A stretch of 64,000 nt of DNA from Hydnum rufescens UP504. Lineage: Eukaryota; Basidiomycota; Agaricomycetes; Cantharellales; Hydnaceae. Positions 10,901 through 22,640 of the stretch are shown here, piece after piece. Both the position numbers and the translations under genes were made by a program. Under the pieces are notes generated by a model, which saw nothing but the letters and a program-made list of their open reading frames with translations, made no database searches and was not told the origin of the DNA. Numbering within the stretch: position 1 is the first letter of the stretch; every line of letters starts with the position of its first letter. The DNA lies in the NCBI GenBank assembly GCA_014904985.1, contig MU128925.1, positions 20,052 through 84,051 of the forward strand, given 5' to 3'.

Positions 10901-10916
10901 GGTTATGGGCCCATTG
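10901..10916 (+). promoter_or_regulatory. Copia primer-binding site, half-tRNA type
   Basis: Directly after the 5' LTR the sequence reads GGTTATGGGCCCATTG. This is complementary to the anticodon-loop region of initiator tRNA-Met rather than to a tRNA 3' end. From memory, Drosophila copia uses the same half-tRNA priming with almost the same string. Confidence 0.75.
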
Positions 10917-10975
10917 TTGCTCATTTAAAAAAGAACAAATTACCCCTTTGATTTTTCCAAATAGATGAGATCATC

Positions 10976-13900
10976 ATGAGTGACGAATTCAAGATTTGGG
11001 TGATGAAATTGGTGGCAGATGGTATGAACTGGGTCACATACCACAACTGGATTATGTGGGCCCTTGATGCGAAAGGGGCTGCTGGAGCACCTTACAAGTG
11101 ACGTGATTATGTCAGACTATAGTGCTGCTGGTATGGTCAATGGACTTATGCCAGAGGCTCAATGGAAGAAGGACAAGGCCATGGTCAAACAACTTGTGGC
11201 CAGCTTGGTCCTGGATATGGTATTCAGCCAGATTAGAGGCTGGACTCAAGGCCAAGGAGGTCTGGGATCAGCTCCAGGCTCTGTATGAAGGACAATCGAA
11301 ATTAATTCTGGTCAATCTACAGAAACAATTGCAGAATACTTGCTGTGGCATGGATGATGACATTTGTGTGCATTTCGACAAATTGGCCAATCTCAAGGAA
11401 CAGCTGGCAGCCATGGGTGCCACAATTTTGGATGAATAATACAGCAACATCCTATTAGGATCACTCCCTGACTCATATGACAATACAATAAACTTGATTA
11501 TGGTGGCTGCAGATCTCAGCAGCAAATCTATTATGCCAACTCTAGTGATCCAACTCATAACAGATGAGTATGACCAGTGAACCCTGAAAAAGGGGAAGGC
11601 CAAATCAAGTAATGATGAAGCTTTCTATGCCAACAGGCAGAAGAAGAGCAAGAAGGACATCAAGTGTTTTAATTGCCACCAAAAGGGGCACATCAAAGTG
11701 GATTGTTGGGCGAATGGGGGAGGAAAGGAGGGGCAGGGCCATCAAGGTTGCTGAATCCCAGGATGGGTGCTAAGGAAAGCACCGCTACAGCTGCACATGC
11801 TGATGTCGAGGCATGGGCCATGATCGAGGCCATCAGGTCACAGCTGGATGTTGCAGCTATAATGAATGGACAGACGAAATCCCCCACCTATGCTGAAATA
11901 TATGATTCAGGGGCCACATGACACATGTCACCATATTGGGATCATTTCATCAATTATCATTCCATTGAACCCCACCCAATCCTTGCAGCCAACAACTGAA
12001 TATTCTATGCTATTGGTGCCAGTGACTTAAAAATTCAAGTGCCAAATGAGGGGAAATTTACTCCTGTCATTTTACATGATGCCCTCCATGCCCCAGAACT
12101 CAGATTGACTGTCATTTTGATAAACCAAATTACAAAGGCAGGTCACAAAGTCCTATTCAACAGAAACTCATGCAAAATCAAAAATCCGAAAGGTGTCCTT
12201 ATTGGATGCATCTCTGGCAGTGATAATGGCTTATACAAAGTCAAACACACTAATGTGGCAGCTACAATTACACATGAGATGGTGAAGCTCTCAGACCTTC
12301 ACAGACAATTGGCCCACATTTTGGTTGATACAATATACACACTTATCAAAAACAATGTTATCAAGGGCATCAACTTAATTGATGACATCAAGGATTTTTC
12401 CTGCAACTCCTGCGAGTATGCCAAGGCCACACAGAAGGCAATAAAGAAAGAATGGACAGCCCCGCTTGCTTCCTCATTCAGTGAGGAAATCCATACAGAC
12501 ATTTGGGGCCCATCACCCCTAAATTCATTGGGCGGACAATCTTATTACATCATGTTTACAGATGATGCCATGAGATATACAAAACTTCAGCTATTACATA
12601 CAAAGGACAAGGCACTCAATGCTTACAAAGACTTCACAGCTTGGGTGAAGACACAGCACAGAGTCCAGATTAAACAGCTTCAATTGGACCGAGGAGGCGA
12701 ATATACAAGTAATGCCTTTGCAAAATTCCTAGGGGATCAGGGCATGGAATGCTGATTGACCACCCACGATACCCCCCAGCACAATGGAGTCACTGAGTCA
12801 CTGAATCAGCAGATTCTCAAACAAACTCAGGTGATGTTACATCAATCTCAATTGCCAAAAAATCTCTGGGGTGAGGCTGTGAATTGGGCCATCTGGCTCA
12901 AAAATTGTGCCTCTACATGGGTCTTAGGCCATATGATGCCACTTGAATGGCTTACAAAGGAGAAGCCGAACCTCATGAATGTCCCTATCTGGGGACAAAG
13001 AGTCTGGGTCCATAATGATTCTGGATCGAAATTGGATGCAACACATGAATGAAGCCTTTTGGGTGGGCTATGATAACAACAGCCCACACACTCACAGAAT
13101 TTACTGGAAGGGAAGGAACAAAATATCCATTGAATGTAACATAAAATTCACTACCTTGACAATTGACATTTCTGTCAATCCCCCAGTTACAAGCTCAAGG
13201 CTGCAGTCAGATCTCCTGCTGACCAACAACAACTCTCCAGATCCTGAAGACTCAGATGATGACAAAACCCTAAATTCTAGGCCAACTACCCCTGCCAAAC
13301 CCCCTCCTATGCCAAAGCAGACCCAACCTGCTGAACCCGAATGACACTCCACACATGTCCCCAAACCATCTCAATATGTGCAATGCCTTGCACAGGGCAA
13401 AGGTACAGTTCATGGATACACACACAAATCCAACTCTCAGATCCCCAGCGTCAGGGGGAGCAGTGATAATATCAGCAAGAATTCAGCATCTCTTGTAAAT
13501 GACACCGTATATCATATAGAATTCAACGACACAGCCTTCACAACCATTCAAGATATAGACGGAGATCCCAAATCATTGGATGAGGCCAAGTCATGAACCA
13601 ATTGGCCACAATGGAAAAAGGCTATCAATATCAAACTCAAAACTGTCAAAGATGCCAGAACTTGGGATGAAGTACCAAGGCCACCCAGCAAGAATATTGT
13701 CAATTGCAAGCTCATATTCAAAATCAAATGAAAAGCTGATGGAACCATTCTAAAGTACAAGGCACATCTAGTTGCCCATGGTTTCACACAGATTTATGGC
13801 ATTGATTACTATGAAACATATTCCCCTGTTGTGCAACTTGCAAGTTTTTGGATGATTATTGCATTTGCTGCCTGAAACAATTGGGATATCAACTCTTTTG

Positions 13901-15777
13901 ATTTCAACAGCACATACCTCAATGGCGAACTTGATGAGAATGAAGAAATTTATATGAATTTCCCCCCGAGTACAAACCCCAGGGGGAGAATACAATCCTA
14001 CAAGTACAGAAGACTCTGTATGGTCTTAAGCAAGCTGGACAGCATTGGTATGATTCACTTTCCCATGCCCTTAATAGTCTTGGTTTTAGTGCAAGCCATG
14101 CTGATCCCAGTGTGTTCCATACCCAGAAAGATGGGGAGGAATTAGGGCCAGTTTGGCTGCATGAGAAACATTTCTGAAGACTGTTTCTGCAAGGTGTTTC
14201 TGAAAGTGTTTCTGCACCTATTTACTTCTGACAGTTGGTCTATTACCTGGGCTAACCAGAATTCACATGCTGGCCGATTTTGGGAACATCCAGAAGCAAA
14301 ACCAGAAATTTGGTGCTGCAACTCAACACTGGCTCAGGTGAGGAGGTGCCTAAGCCTGTTTAGGCCCATAAAAGGCACAGAAGTAGACTCTTAGTTATAT
14401 TTTAAGCTTACTCAAGAAGTCCCAGGTGATTTTGAAGAAGATAATTGAAAATTCCCAAAAAGGGAATTTTCAATTATCTTCTTCAAAATCACCTGGGACT
14501 TCTCTAGTGAGCTTAAAATATAACTAAGAGTCTACTTCTGTGCATTTTGTGGGCCTAAACACTGGGTTTACAGGCTTATACACCCCCTCACCTGGGCCAG
14601 TGTTGAGTTGCGGTGCCGAATTACTGGTTTTGCTTCCAGATGTTCCCAAAATGGGCCGGCACATGAATTCTAGTTAGCCCAGGTAATAGACTAACTGTCG
14701 GAAGTAAATAGGTATTTCTAAAGTGCAAAAACACTTTCAGAAACACCTTGCAGAAACAGGCTTCAGAAACGTTTCTCATGCAGCCAAACTAGCCCTTAAT
14801 TTTGGCGATCCATGTGGATGACTGCACATTTATGGGCCCGTCAAGGGCACTGCTTGATGAACACAAGCGAAAAATCAACGAAAAATACTTGATTACTGAC
14901 CTTGGACCACTGCATTGGTTACTTGGGGTTAAAATTGAGCAAGATCATGAATTATGGATCGATCCGATTATTGCAGACATCATACATCAACTCAATTGTC
15001 TCATGGTTCTCACTCAGCGACTCAAAACCCATTAATACCCCAATGGAACCCAGGGCCACACCCACTCGAGAGGATTCTGTGACAAATCCCACAGATATCA
15101 AATGAATGAAGCAGACCCCCTATCATGAGGCCATAGGTAGCCTCATGTACACATCTGTGGCCATGAGGCCGGATATTACTTTTTCAGTATCAACACTATC
15201 ACAGTTCCTTGACAAGCTGGGACCCACACACTGGGAGGTGGTAAAATGAGTTATCCAGTACCTAGCAACCACAAAGGATTTCAGCCTAACATACAGATCA
15301 AAACAACACAACCTACTTGGGTATGCAGATGCAGACGGAGTGACACAGGAGCACCAACAAGTGATTACAGGATACACTTACCTGATTGATGGTGGAACTG
15401 TCTCATGGAGTTCCAGAAAACAAGAATTAATCACACTCTTGACAGCCAAGGCAGAATATGTTGCTGTGACACAGGCAGCCAAGGAAGGCATTTGGCTATG
15501 AGGCCTAATTGCCGAAATTTTCCATACTCAACTCAAAGCCACAACTCTATATTGCAATAATCAAGCCATGTTAAAACTCGCAATGGGCGATAATTACCAT
15601 GCCTGGACAAAACATATTGATATCCATTTTCATTTTATCCATGAGATGATTAAAGGCAGAACATTCAATTTGGTCTACTGCCCCACAGAGACTATGACAG
15701 CCAACATTCTTACAAAATCCCTTGGGGCGACAAAATCAAATTTCCATGCTGAAGGACTTGGACTACATCACACTTGA
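10976..15777 (+). pseudogene. Copia gag-pol polyprotein, decayed
   Basis: The gag part starts at the ATG at 10976 and includes a CX2CX4HX4C zinc knuckle (CFNCHQKGHIKVDC, about 11664). The protease motif DSGAT lies near 11905. The integrase has an HHCC region (12298-12420) and D, D, E residues in HTDIWGP, DRGGEY and NGVTESLN. The reverse transcriptase has NTILQVQKTLYGLKQAG and HVDD, split by a MITE. RNase H (YADADG, SWSSRKQ, AEYVA) ends at TGA 15775-15777. In-frame stops include TGA at 11578, 11997, 12753, 13050, 13594, 13729, 13873, 15103, 15247 and 15499, and TAA at 11437. Nearly all fall where the family has Arg (CGA) or Gln (CAA). A few single-base frameshifts also occur, for example near 11055 and in the C run near 13965. 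Confidence 0.92.
14145..14795. mobile_element. Harbinger-like palindromic MITE inside the copia reverse transcriptase
   Basis: The element begins GGGCCAGTTTGGCTGCATGA and ends with the near-exact complement (TCATGCAGCCAAACTAGCCC). It is flanked by TTA at 14142-14144 and 14796-14798, the 3-bp duplication of PIF/Harbinger elements, whose MITEs often start GGGC-GTTTGG. It is a full-length fold-back: the arms meet at a 5-A spacer near 14455. Deleting it with one TTA gives an open frame through the HVDD catalytic motif, so it landed in the copia element rather than being part of it. Confidence 0.88.
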
Positions 15778-15784
15778 GGGGGAG
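15776..15784 (+). promoter_or_regulatory. Copia polypurine tract
   Basis: The string GAGGGGGAG lies directly before the 3' LTR and follows the RNase H stop codon. It is the expected plus-strand primer site of the retrotransposon. Confidence 0.8.
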
Positions 15785-16188
15785 TGTTGGAGCCAGCGGA
15801 TATGGATGTGGCTGGGTATGACATCAGAGACAAGCATGACCAAGGCTATGCCAAGGACCTCACCAATCATCAATCTGCCAATCTAGCTAAAACCTGTAGC
15901 CAAGTTTCACTGGTGATCTTTTTACCTCTTTGTTTTGCTGGCACCACCAGCAGTTGGACATTCTTTTCTTTTCTCTAACCCATTTTCATGTGTCTTCTAC
16001 CCTCCTGTAAATACTATAAAAGGTCAGGCTTAGGCCCTCTAAATGCTAAGGACTTCTCTGTGTGTTCTTCCTGCCATTGCTGCTTAATTCACCTGGGCGA
16101 CTCGAGTCTCGCCAGTCTACCGAATTCGTCCTCACCCGCTTAGTAATCAGGGGGAGTTCTTCTCGCGCGAATACCATAACTCTCACTA
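15785..16188 (+). repeat. 3' LTR of the copia element
   Basis: This 404-bp LTR has a TATA box at 16015-16021. Its last 100 bp (about 16095-16175) keep nine CpG sites, all of which are TpG or CpA in the 5' LTR. Its TATA box points toward the host gene that starts 160 bp beyond the LTR. Confidence 0.93.
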
Positions 16189-16348
16189 ACCCTCATGCAC
16201 CAAGATCGGCGAAGCAATTGCTTTGCAATCTCTCGCACAACCACGCCAGTAGATACAAAAGGTTTTGACCAGAAACGGATACAAACTCGCTAGCCAGTGT
16301 CACTGTCAATCCACTTGCGAGTCGCGGCAACACCCGAATTCACCCACA

Positions 16349-17307
16349 ATGAAGAACACTGGAGAACACTTGTTCCCCTCAGTCCCGCTCGAGGAGTTTT
16401 CAGAATGGGCCAGAACGGGCGACATTGCATCTACCCAAATTGTCAGGGTTGAGCACTGGAAATACCGGAGCTCTCTTGCTTTTTGGCACGAGTTTGTGCT
16501 CGTCAAGATATCAGGCACTTCGAGGGACATTTCCCTCCCCAGATTTGTAACATCTGGAAAATTAGATGCTACATTTCGGACTTTGATGCATAATGGACTC
16601 GCCGTCCGGTTCGACCGGCGCGTTCTTGGGGATTTCGCTGAATTCGTCACGTCCGATGATGAAGCCGCCATTGCAAGCAGCGGCGATCTCATCCAAACCG
16701 TCATATTCCCTGCCACTGATGAGGGCTCCGATGACGATTCCCTAGAACGTAGCCCATACCTCCGGCCTTGTTTACGGGATATCGTGTTCTTCTTTGGAAT
16801 GTTTACCGATAACGCCCCTGGCTACCACCTGCTTTCTCGTAATTGTTACACCTTTGCATGGTGCATCATCGGTTTATTGCATGACATCTTTAGAGTGGAT
16901 ATTATAATCGAGCGTGGCCCCCGACGTCTTTGGAGGTCAACTCAAACACAAAAGCTGCTACGACCAGCGAGATTGACGCCCAAGCTTTTAAACAATGAGG
17001 CGTTTGCCATGGCGGGATATGTTCATCATCATTTATTGAAGCTGCAGGCAACTTTAGCACCGGGAAGGTGAGAGCTTCATTCCCTGCGGAAACCAATCCA
17101 GCGCATCCTTCCATGACGGATTATTTTCTACAGCGAATACACCGAGCGACTGATCGCAGAATCTGTTCCTCAGAATGAGGATGATGAATATCATCGCCGG
17201 CTGAAAAAGAGATACAGACCAGAGGGAGAGTCGAAAGTCACTGCGTACGTCCTCGCTAACTGCTATTTCTTCCTCCCTCCCTGAATTGAATTCATAGCCT
17301 TGATTGA
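16349..17307 (+). CDS. Protein with an NCYTFA motif (NlpC/P60- or LRAT-like fold possible)
   Basis: Exon 1 (16349-17067) starts at an ATG in context ACAATGAAG and codes for about 240 residues. It contains FWHEFVLVKI near residue 55 and LLSRNCYTFAWCIIGLL near residue 170. A His followed by an NC-x-F motif recalls papain-like NlpC/P60 or LRAT proteins, common as orphan domains in mushrooms, but I do not recognise the family firmly. A 66-nt intron (17068-17133) leads to exon 2 (EYTERLIAESV, ending about 17245). The strong donor GTACGT there spliced to the acceptor at 17297 gives a stop at 17305-17307. The same acceptor in another frame enters the long downstream gene, so this may be a free-standing protein or the N-terminus of a fusion with a one-base frame conflict. 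The start lies only 160 bp from the copia LTR. Confidence 0.6.
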
Positions 17308-20300
17308 CCATCCCTTCCGTGGCTATCTTCGTGCACTTGAGCGTTGCGACACCTTGATCAAGAGTGTTGATGATGTCTACTCCCTGCTGCAAGGGTTTAG
17401 GATGCTTAGCCAACGTCCCGAATGGCTTGGCAACATTTTATGCCCTGGACCTCATCTTCAAATTTCGAATCATCTGGAGAAGGCTTTTAAGTACGTTATG
17501 ACGGGTCCTTCCCAGTGAGATTTCGAACTTACACACCTTTGCTTCAGAGACGCAGAGAAGACTGGGGATTTATCCCAGATCCTGTGTGTTCTGAATCCAT
17601 TCGTGGATCTCGTTGTAGTGCCGAGAGATCTAGGGAACCTTGGGAAAGAGGGCAGCAAAGCCCTTCGGGATCAAACAACCAAGCTCTATGAAATGTTTCT
17701 TCAACGATCCAATCTACTCCCATTGATAATTGCGTTCGTCGGAAAATCCCAGTGAGTTTGATGAATTGAGTCTCCATGACTTTCTGGGCTCAGTGTTCTC
17801 GAGGTATATTTTAGTGGGAAAGCAAATCGACTTGCACCGGAACGTGAAGAAGTGATTTGTGTGATTCTGTGCTTTCTCCTGGTCTTGGCTTTCAACCCCA
17901 AATTACGACATGTGATGGTGAGAGATGGCCTATTTAAGGCGCTTCTAACACTCTTCACCGAACAGTAAGTTGCATCGAAGACCTGGAGGAATATATTCAC
18001 AGGTCTTTTCAGTCTGCATGATCGAACACTTGAAATTGCTTTGGAACTCGTGGCCTCATTCTCTTTCGAATTCAGCAATGGGGTGGAATTCCGTGAATTT
18101 TACGATATTGTTGTTGCTACCATCCAGAAAAAGTCTCTTACTCCCACCCAAATACGATGTTTCCATGTCACGCTGACCTAACATTCTAGGGATCTCCCGA
18201 TCATGGTTCAGGTCCCTGCCGTGCGCTCAATTTGTCATGTCGCAAAGAATCCTCGTTCTAAGTGTATAGAACTTTCGCTAATTCCCTTGTTACTTGAGAG
18301 ACTTTGCTTACGGTGTGTTTTAGAATCTTGATGTGCACCTGTGCCTTGTTGTGACTAATACTTGGTTCCTAGTCAAGCGGACGAGTTATTGATGCTGAAG
18401 CTAACTTGCGCTCTGGGCTTGGTTCTTGACAATTTGCGTCTGTTCAAAGAGCCTCTCTTGCGCCAGTTGGCCTACGAACATGGTCAGCGACATGTCGTTC
18501 ATGCAATGCGCCCCCAGTGCGTCTTCCATGTTTTCATGTTACACCTGTGTTTCATACAATGATTCATCTAGATACCGTCGTCAGTTCCAGCAGTCGATGG
18601 TTATCTCGCCTTTACTTCGTCACCAGTCAGACAATGACGGGCAAAAAAATGTCACCTTTGTACACGAGCTTACCAATGGTGCCAATCTTGACATCTTGAC
18701 AAAGCTACTCAGTCGCGAACATAACATGCTTACTCGGTAAGTTGGCCGGTATGACTGACTATGCTCACTGACCATTACATCTGAATCATTTGTAGAGAGT
18801 TGGTTGCACTTGTGATTTGTAATCTAACAGCAAATGCGCACATTTTCCAAGTATTGGCCGACAGTACCGTAGCTGAAAAGCTGTCCGAGTTAGTCAATGA
18901 TCCGTAAGCACATCCAATCAACTGCACAGAATCTGAGACTGATAGCACCATATTTTCAGCGCTGTAACTGTTACAGCGCACGCCAAAAGCACCATAGAGC
19001 ACACCGTGTCCGCTCTCGTACCTTACAAACGTAGAACAACCCGTCGAGGCCATGAATATGAAACGATAGAGCAAATTTGGTAGGCAACCCTAGGCGTCGT
19101 AGTTATTCTTGGTGACTTCTGAGACCGACATTGCCCATAGGAGCCCGCTTTCGTCATCATGGTTGAATTACCTGAAGCCCCGTCTGAGCGATTACGGAAG
19201 CGCCCTCTTTATTGTAAGGAACCGCACCCTCGCAGACAACGCAGTCGGTGAGAATGCTGTGCTCGCAATCACGATATTTCATTCACATCCCACCCATCCC
19301 CATGTCAGAGATAGTGTTCTCTGTTGTAGAATTTATGAATGAAGTTCTCAGAGATACCCTGCGGTGCGTATTGCTTTGCTTGCGATCGCCATTCTATGAT
19401 GCTAATTTTGATTCTCTAGAGATATTGCGAAGGATGTCGACACCCTGTTCGGACTAAAACCATCAGCTCGGATCCAAGTGCTGTTTGCGTATCTTCCCGC
19501 TTTCAGGGAGCGAGTTGAGTATCTTCAAGGGGAGGTAAAGGTGTACAATGAGACTGAGACTCCCTCTGGTGGCAAGTGCTCATTCGCATATCTGATTGCA
19601 ACTGTTTCCATCACTGATGGCCGGCCCTGGTGGTTTAGACGAAATCGTACAAGAACGTACAGAGCAAGAGCTTGAAACCTTACAATCATTTCTGCAATTC
19701 TTAGAGGAAGAGTGGGCGCCGTGGTACGTTGATAAGGATCTCCTTCGTGCGCATCACTTGATACACTCCACTTGAATACGCAGGCAAAAAAAGCAAGACG
19801 AGTTACTCGCCGACGGAATGATTGAATTTGACCTTCTTTTCGCCGTCTTCAAAGAAGGTATGAAAGTTCGGAAAGCTGGCATTTCTCCAGAGCATATGGT
19901 GAGAGACGCTTGACTTGCGTACTTTCTATCGCTGATCAATCCTGTATATCTTATGTACGCCCCACTCGCAAGTCTGCTGTAGTTCTGACCAAATGCACCC
20001 AATTGGAGGGGAAGATCTCTGCTAACTGGGCCGGAGACCTCCATGATTTTCCCAATGAATGGGACTCGGGCCAAGGGGAGGGTCGCTCAATAGGGTATTA
20101 TTGTTTTTTTTTCCTTGCAAGAGAAAATGATCACGGACGTTTGAACTTGGTGTCACCTAGGACTCCGGGCCCTATTCGTTTGGATGGAGAGACCATTCAG
20201 TGGGTGGGTAAGAAATATATACGTGTTAGATGGGAGTACCAGATGGAACGATTTGAGGTATATGACCACCTTCCCCTTTTAAGTGCACGTCCCTGTGCCG

Positions 20301-22352
20301 AACTTCATTGTCGTAGGGACCGAGACCCATTGCTACCCTTCCTATTCTCGAACTGACTGAAGACGAGGAGAATACCCTTAAAGGTCAATGTCATATAACT
20401 ACCCGCTTCGCTCATTTATACTGGTACTCATCCTTTTCTAAGAGCGAGGCCGCCGCTTTATAACCTATGTAAACACGCGGCATGTTCAATGTGTGTGATC
20501 CCTTCGAACCTCCGATTCATTGCGCAAGGTCCGCCGACATGGACTCGTCCTTCTATATTCATCACAGTGCAGGGATCGTTGCGTACCTCTCACACTGTCA
20601 TACCCGTACGTGATGATCTGTTATGCAGATGTTTGTGCGTAATGAAACTTTGGCGAGCAGACCCGGTGTCGCGTGGTCATCGATGATCTGCCCAGTCCCG
20701 ACGCTCGTCGTCGCCACCGTGGCGATTTGTAGGTTACGCTATCATATCCCTTATGAGACGAAGGATGGAAATTGATCACTTTTTTTCAAGCGTTGGATCC
20801 ATCACCGAAAGTCTCGCACGTACCGTTGGCGAACCAGTAACCGAAGGTGACCGTGGGGTCGATGAATTAACAGAGAGCGAGCTATATTTACTCCCGCCTT
20901 CCATTCCTGGATTCTCTCTTTCTCTCAATGTAAGTCCTCTTTTCCAGATTCCTGTCACGTACCGGTGGAAGGTGATGTGCCCTAGAAATGGGGTTCCATC
21001 CGCGTGGATGAATTATCCTTGATTCAATTCAGCGAGTGCGCTTGGGATCACCTTGTTCTAGAGCCCAAAATAAAGGTGCCATCTAGACCTCTCGTTGTAT
21101 GAATTGGCTCGACTTTGGGCTCATACCTGAAGATGTAACAGAATGTGATACGTTCGTTGGTTGAGATTTGGGGGAGGCCCTCCAAAGATGACAAGGTGTC
21201 GTTTGATTGGATCCGTGGCAAGAGTGAGGGACTCGTGTTTCTCCTGCATGGCGCCCCTGGATTGGGTAAGACCTTGACAGCCGAAACGTGGGTGTCTGTC
21301 CTCCGCGTTCAATATTGTTTGCGTTGATTGAGAAATTTTTGATATCTGTGATAGTGTTGCGGAAACTTTGAAACAGCCTCTCTATTCCGTGAGCGCTAGT
21401 GAACTCGGCATTGATCCTCATGAAGTGGAGGATGGTCTACAGCACGTCCTGAGTGTGAGTGTTCTTTTCCATTCCACCCCAGGTTGGACTTTCAATTTGT
21501 ATCAGAGGGCCAGTACCTGGAATGCAGTACTTTTGATTGACGAGGCAGATGTTCTTTTGGAGAAGCGCGGTAGGAATGACGTGAGCCCAGGCTATGCCTC
21601 TTCCGGCACATTCGATCATATTCTGACTGTTCCATCCCTACAACAGCTTGCTCGCAATGCGATGGTTGCAGGAGCACTCCGCCTGATGGAGTATCACTCA
21701 GGGGTACTGTTTCTGACAACGAACCGAGTGGAATCGTTTGATCCTGCCAGTTTGACTCGTGTCTCTATCGGTAAGCGAACCCTTTATTTTTTGTGGACAA
21801 ACTTTTCATGACGGGCAAGATAGCCATCAAATATGACGAGCTAGATCCAATGGGGCAGACTCACGTCTGGCGACGGTTTCTTCTTCTCGCCAAGGCGATC
21901 CCGCCTGCCGGGGGAGTAGCCGAAGGGGAGACATCAGAAACCTATCTTTCGGAAGCCGACGTTTTGCAACTAGCAAAACACAATCTTAATGGTACGATGG
22001 GTCGTTTCCAAGTGATTGCCCTACTAAGACCGTACTGGTGAAGGCCGTGCCATCCACAACGTCGTGCGGACTGCCCAATCGTTGGCGTCATCTCGGTACG
22101 TCGCTGATTAGAGATCCCTTAACCAGTGCCGTTTTCTGAAAATAGCATTTTGACAGAGATGAGCCCCTCAAAATAAGGCATCTCGAGTTTGTGATTGAAG
22201 TAACGAAAAAGTTCATTAAGGACATTTCTGAACTCCGACCAGAGGATGAGTCGGCTCTGGGGCGGTGGTTGCGACCACAGTACCCGACGTCGGCACATCA
22301 ATCATCCCCAGTTCCTTCCCACAGACGCCGCCCTCAAAGAAGCAGAAGGTAG
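17300..22352 (+). CDS. Armadillo-like repeat protein fused to a fungal AAA+ ATPase
   Basis: About 18 exons with short introns splice into one open frame of roughly 1,300 codons. Exons up to 19079 encode helical armadillo-like repeats (for example ELVALVICNLTAN). A phase-matched 61-nt intron (19080-19140) joins them to the region that in fungi precedes a particular AAA type: LEEEW and IEFDLLF blocks, then a DGETI and FEGPRPIATL block (Pfam DUF7025, from memory). The AAA core has KWGSIRVDEL, Walker A GAPGLGKT (21250-21273), Walker B LLIDEAD (about 21530), sensor-like FLTTNR, and a lid with NLNG and RAIHNVVRTAQSLA. The frame ends at TAG 22350-22352 after an Arg-rich tail. The AAA half has no in-frame start of its own; a TAG sits at 19100 just upstream in its frame. 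The true 5' end is unresolved. ATP-driven remodelling is expected; the substrate is unknown. Confidence 0.72.
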
Positions 22353-22640
22353 AGGTAGATGTGCACGTGTGACTTTCGACCCCAATCCGAGTCTTGCTTT
22401 CACTATTGTACTTGTAAATTTTATCTACGGTCGAGTTTCTGCCATTCAGGCTTGTGAGAAGAGAAAGCTTTACACGGCACTATTGAAGCGGAGTTTGAAG
22501 TGACTAAAAAAATCAAACGATTTAAGCCCAGAGTTCAAATTTTTCAAGCCACTCAAGTCCCCCCCGTCTGATAGCCTTGACTAAAGGCTTGAACCCAACC
22601 ATTCAAGTTCACTCCAGTCTCAGCATCAAATTCCTAGGAA

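Larger units (their letters stand above)
10492..16188 (+). mobile_element. Complete Ty1/copia LTR retrotransposon, inactive
   Basis: Two LTRs (10492-10900 and 15785-16188) begin TGTTGGAGCC and end CTCTCACTA. The 5-bp target duplication ACCCT is exact at 10487-10491 and 16189-16193. The primer-binding site and polypurine tract sit at the expected places, and the domain order protease, integrase, reverse transcriptase, RNase H marks the copia superfamily. The interior is disabled by many stops, several small indels and a nested 651-bp palindrome. Confidence 0.95.

Noticed and set aside
19081..19083. TAG as the end of the armadillo gene
   Set aside because: A GTAGGC donor one base earlier and the CCCATAG acceptor at 19140 keep the frame open into the AAA part; kept as an alternative but less likely.
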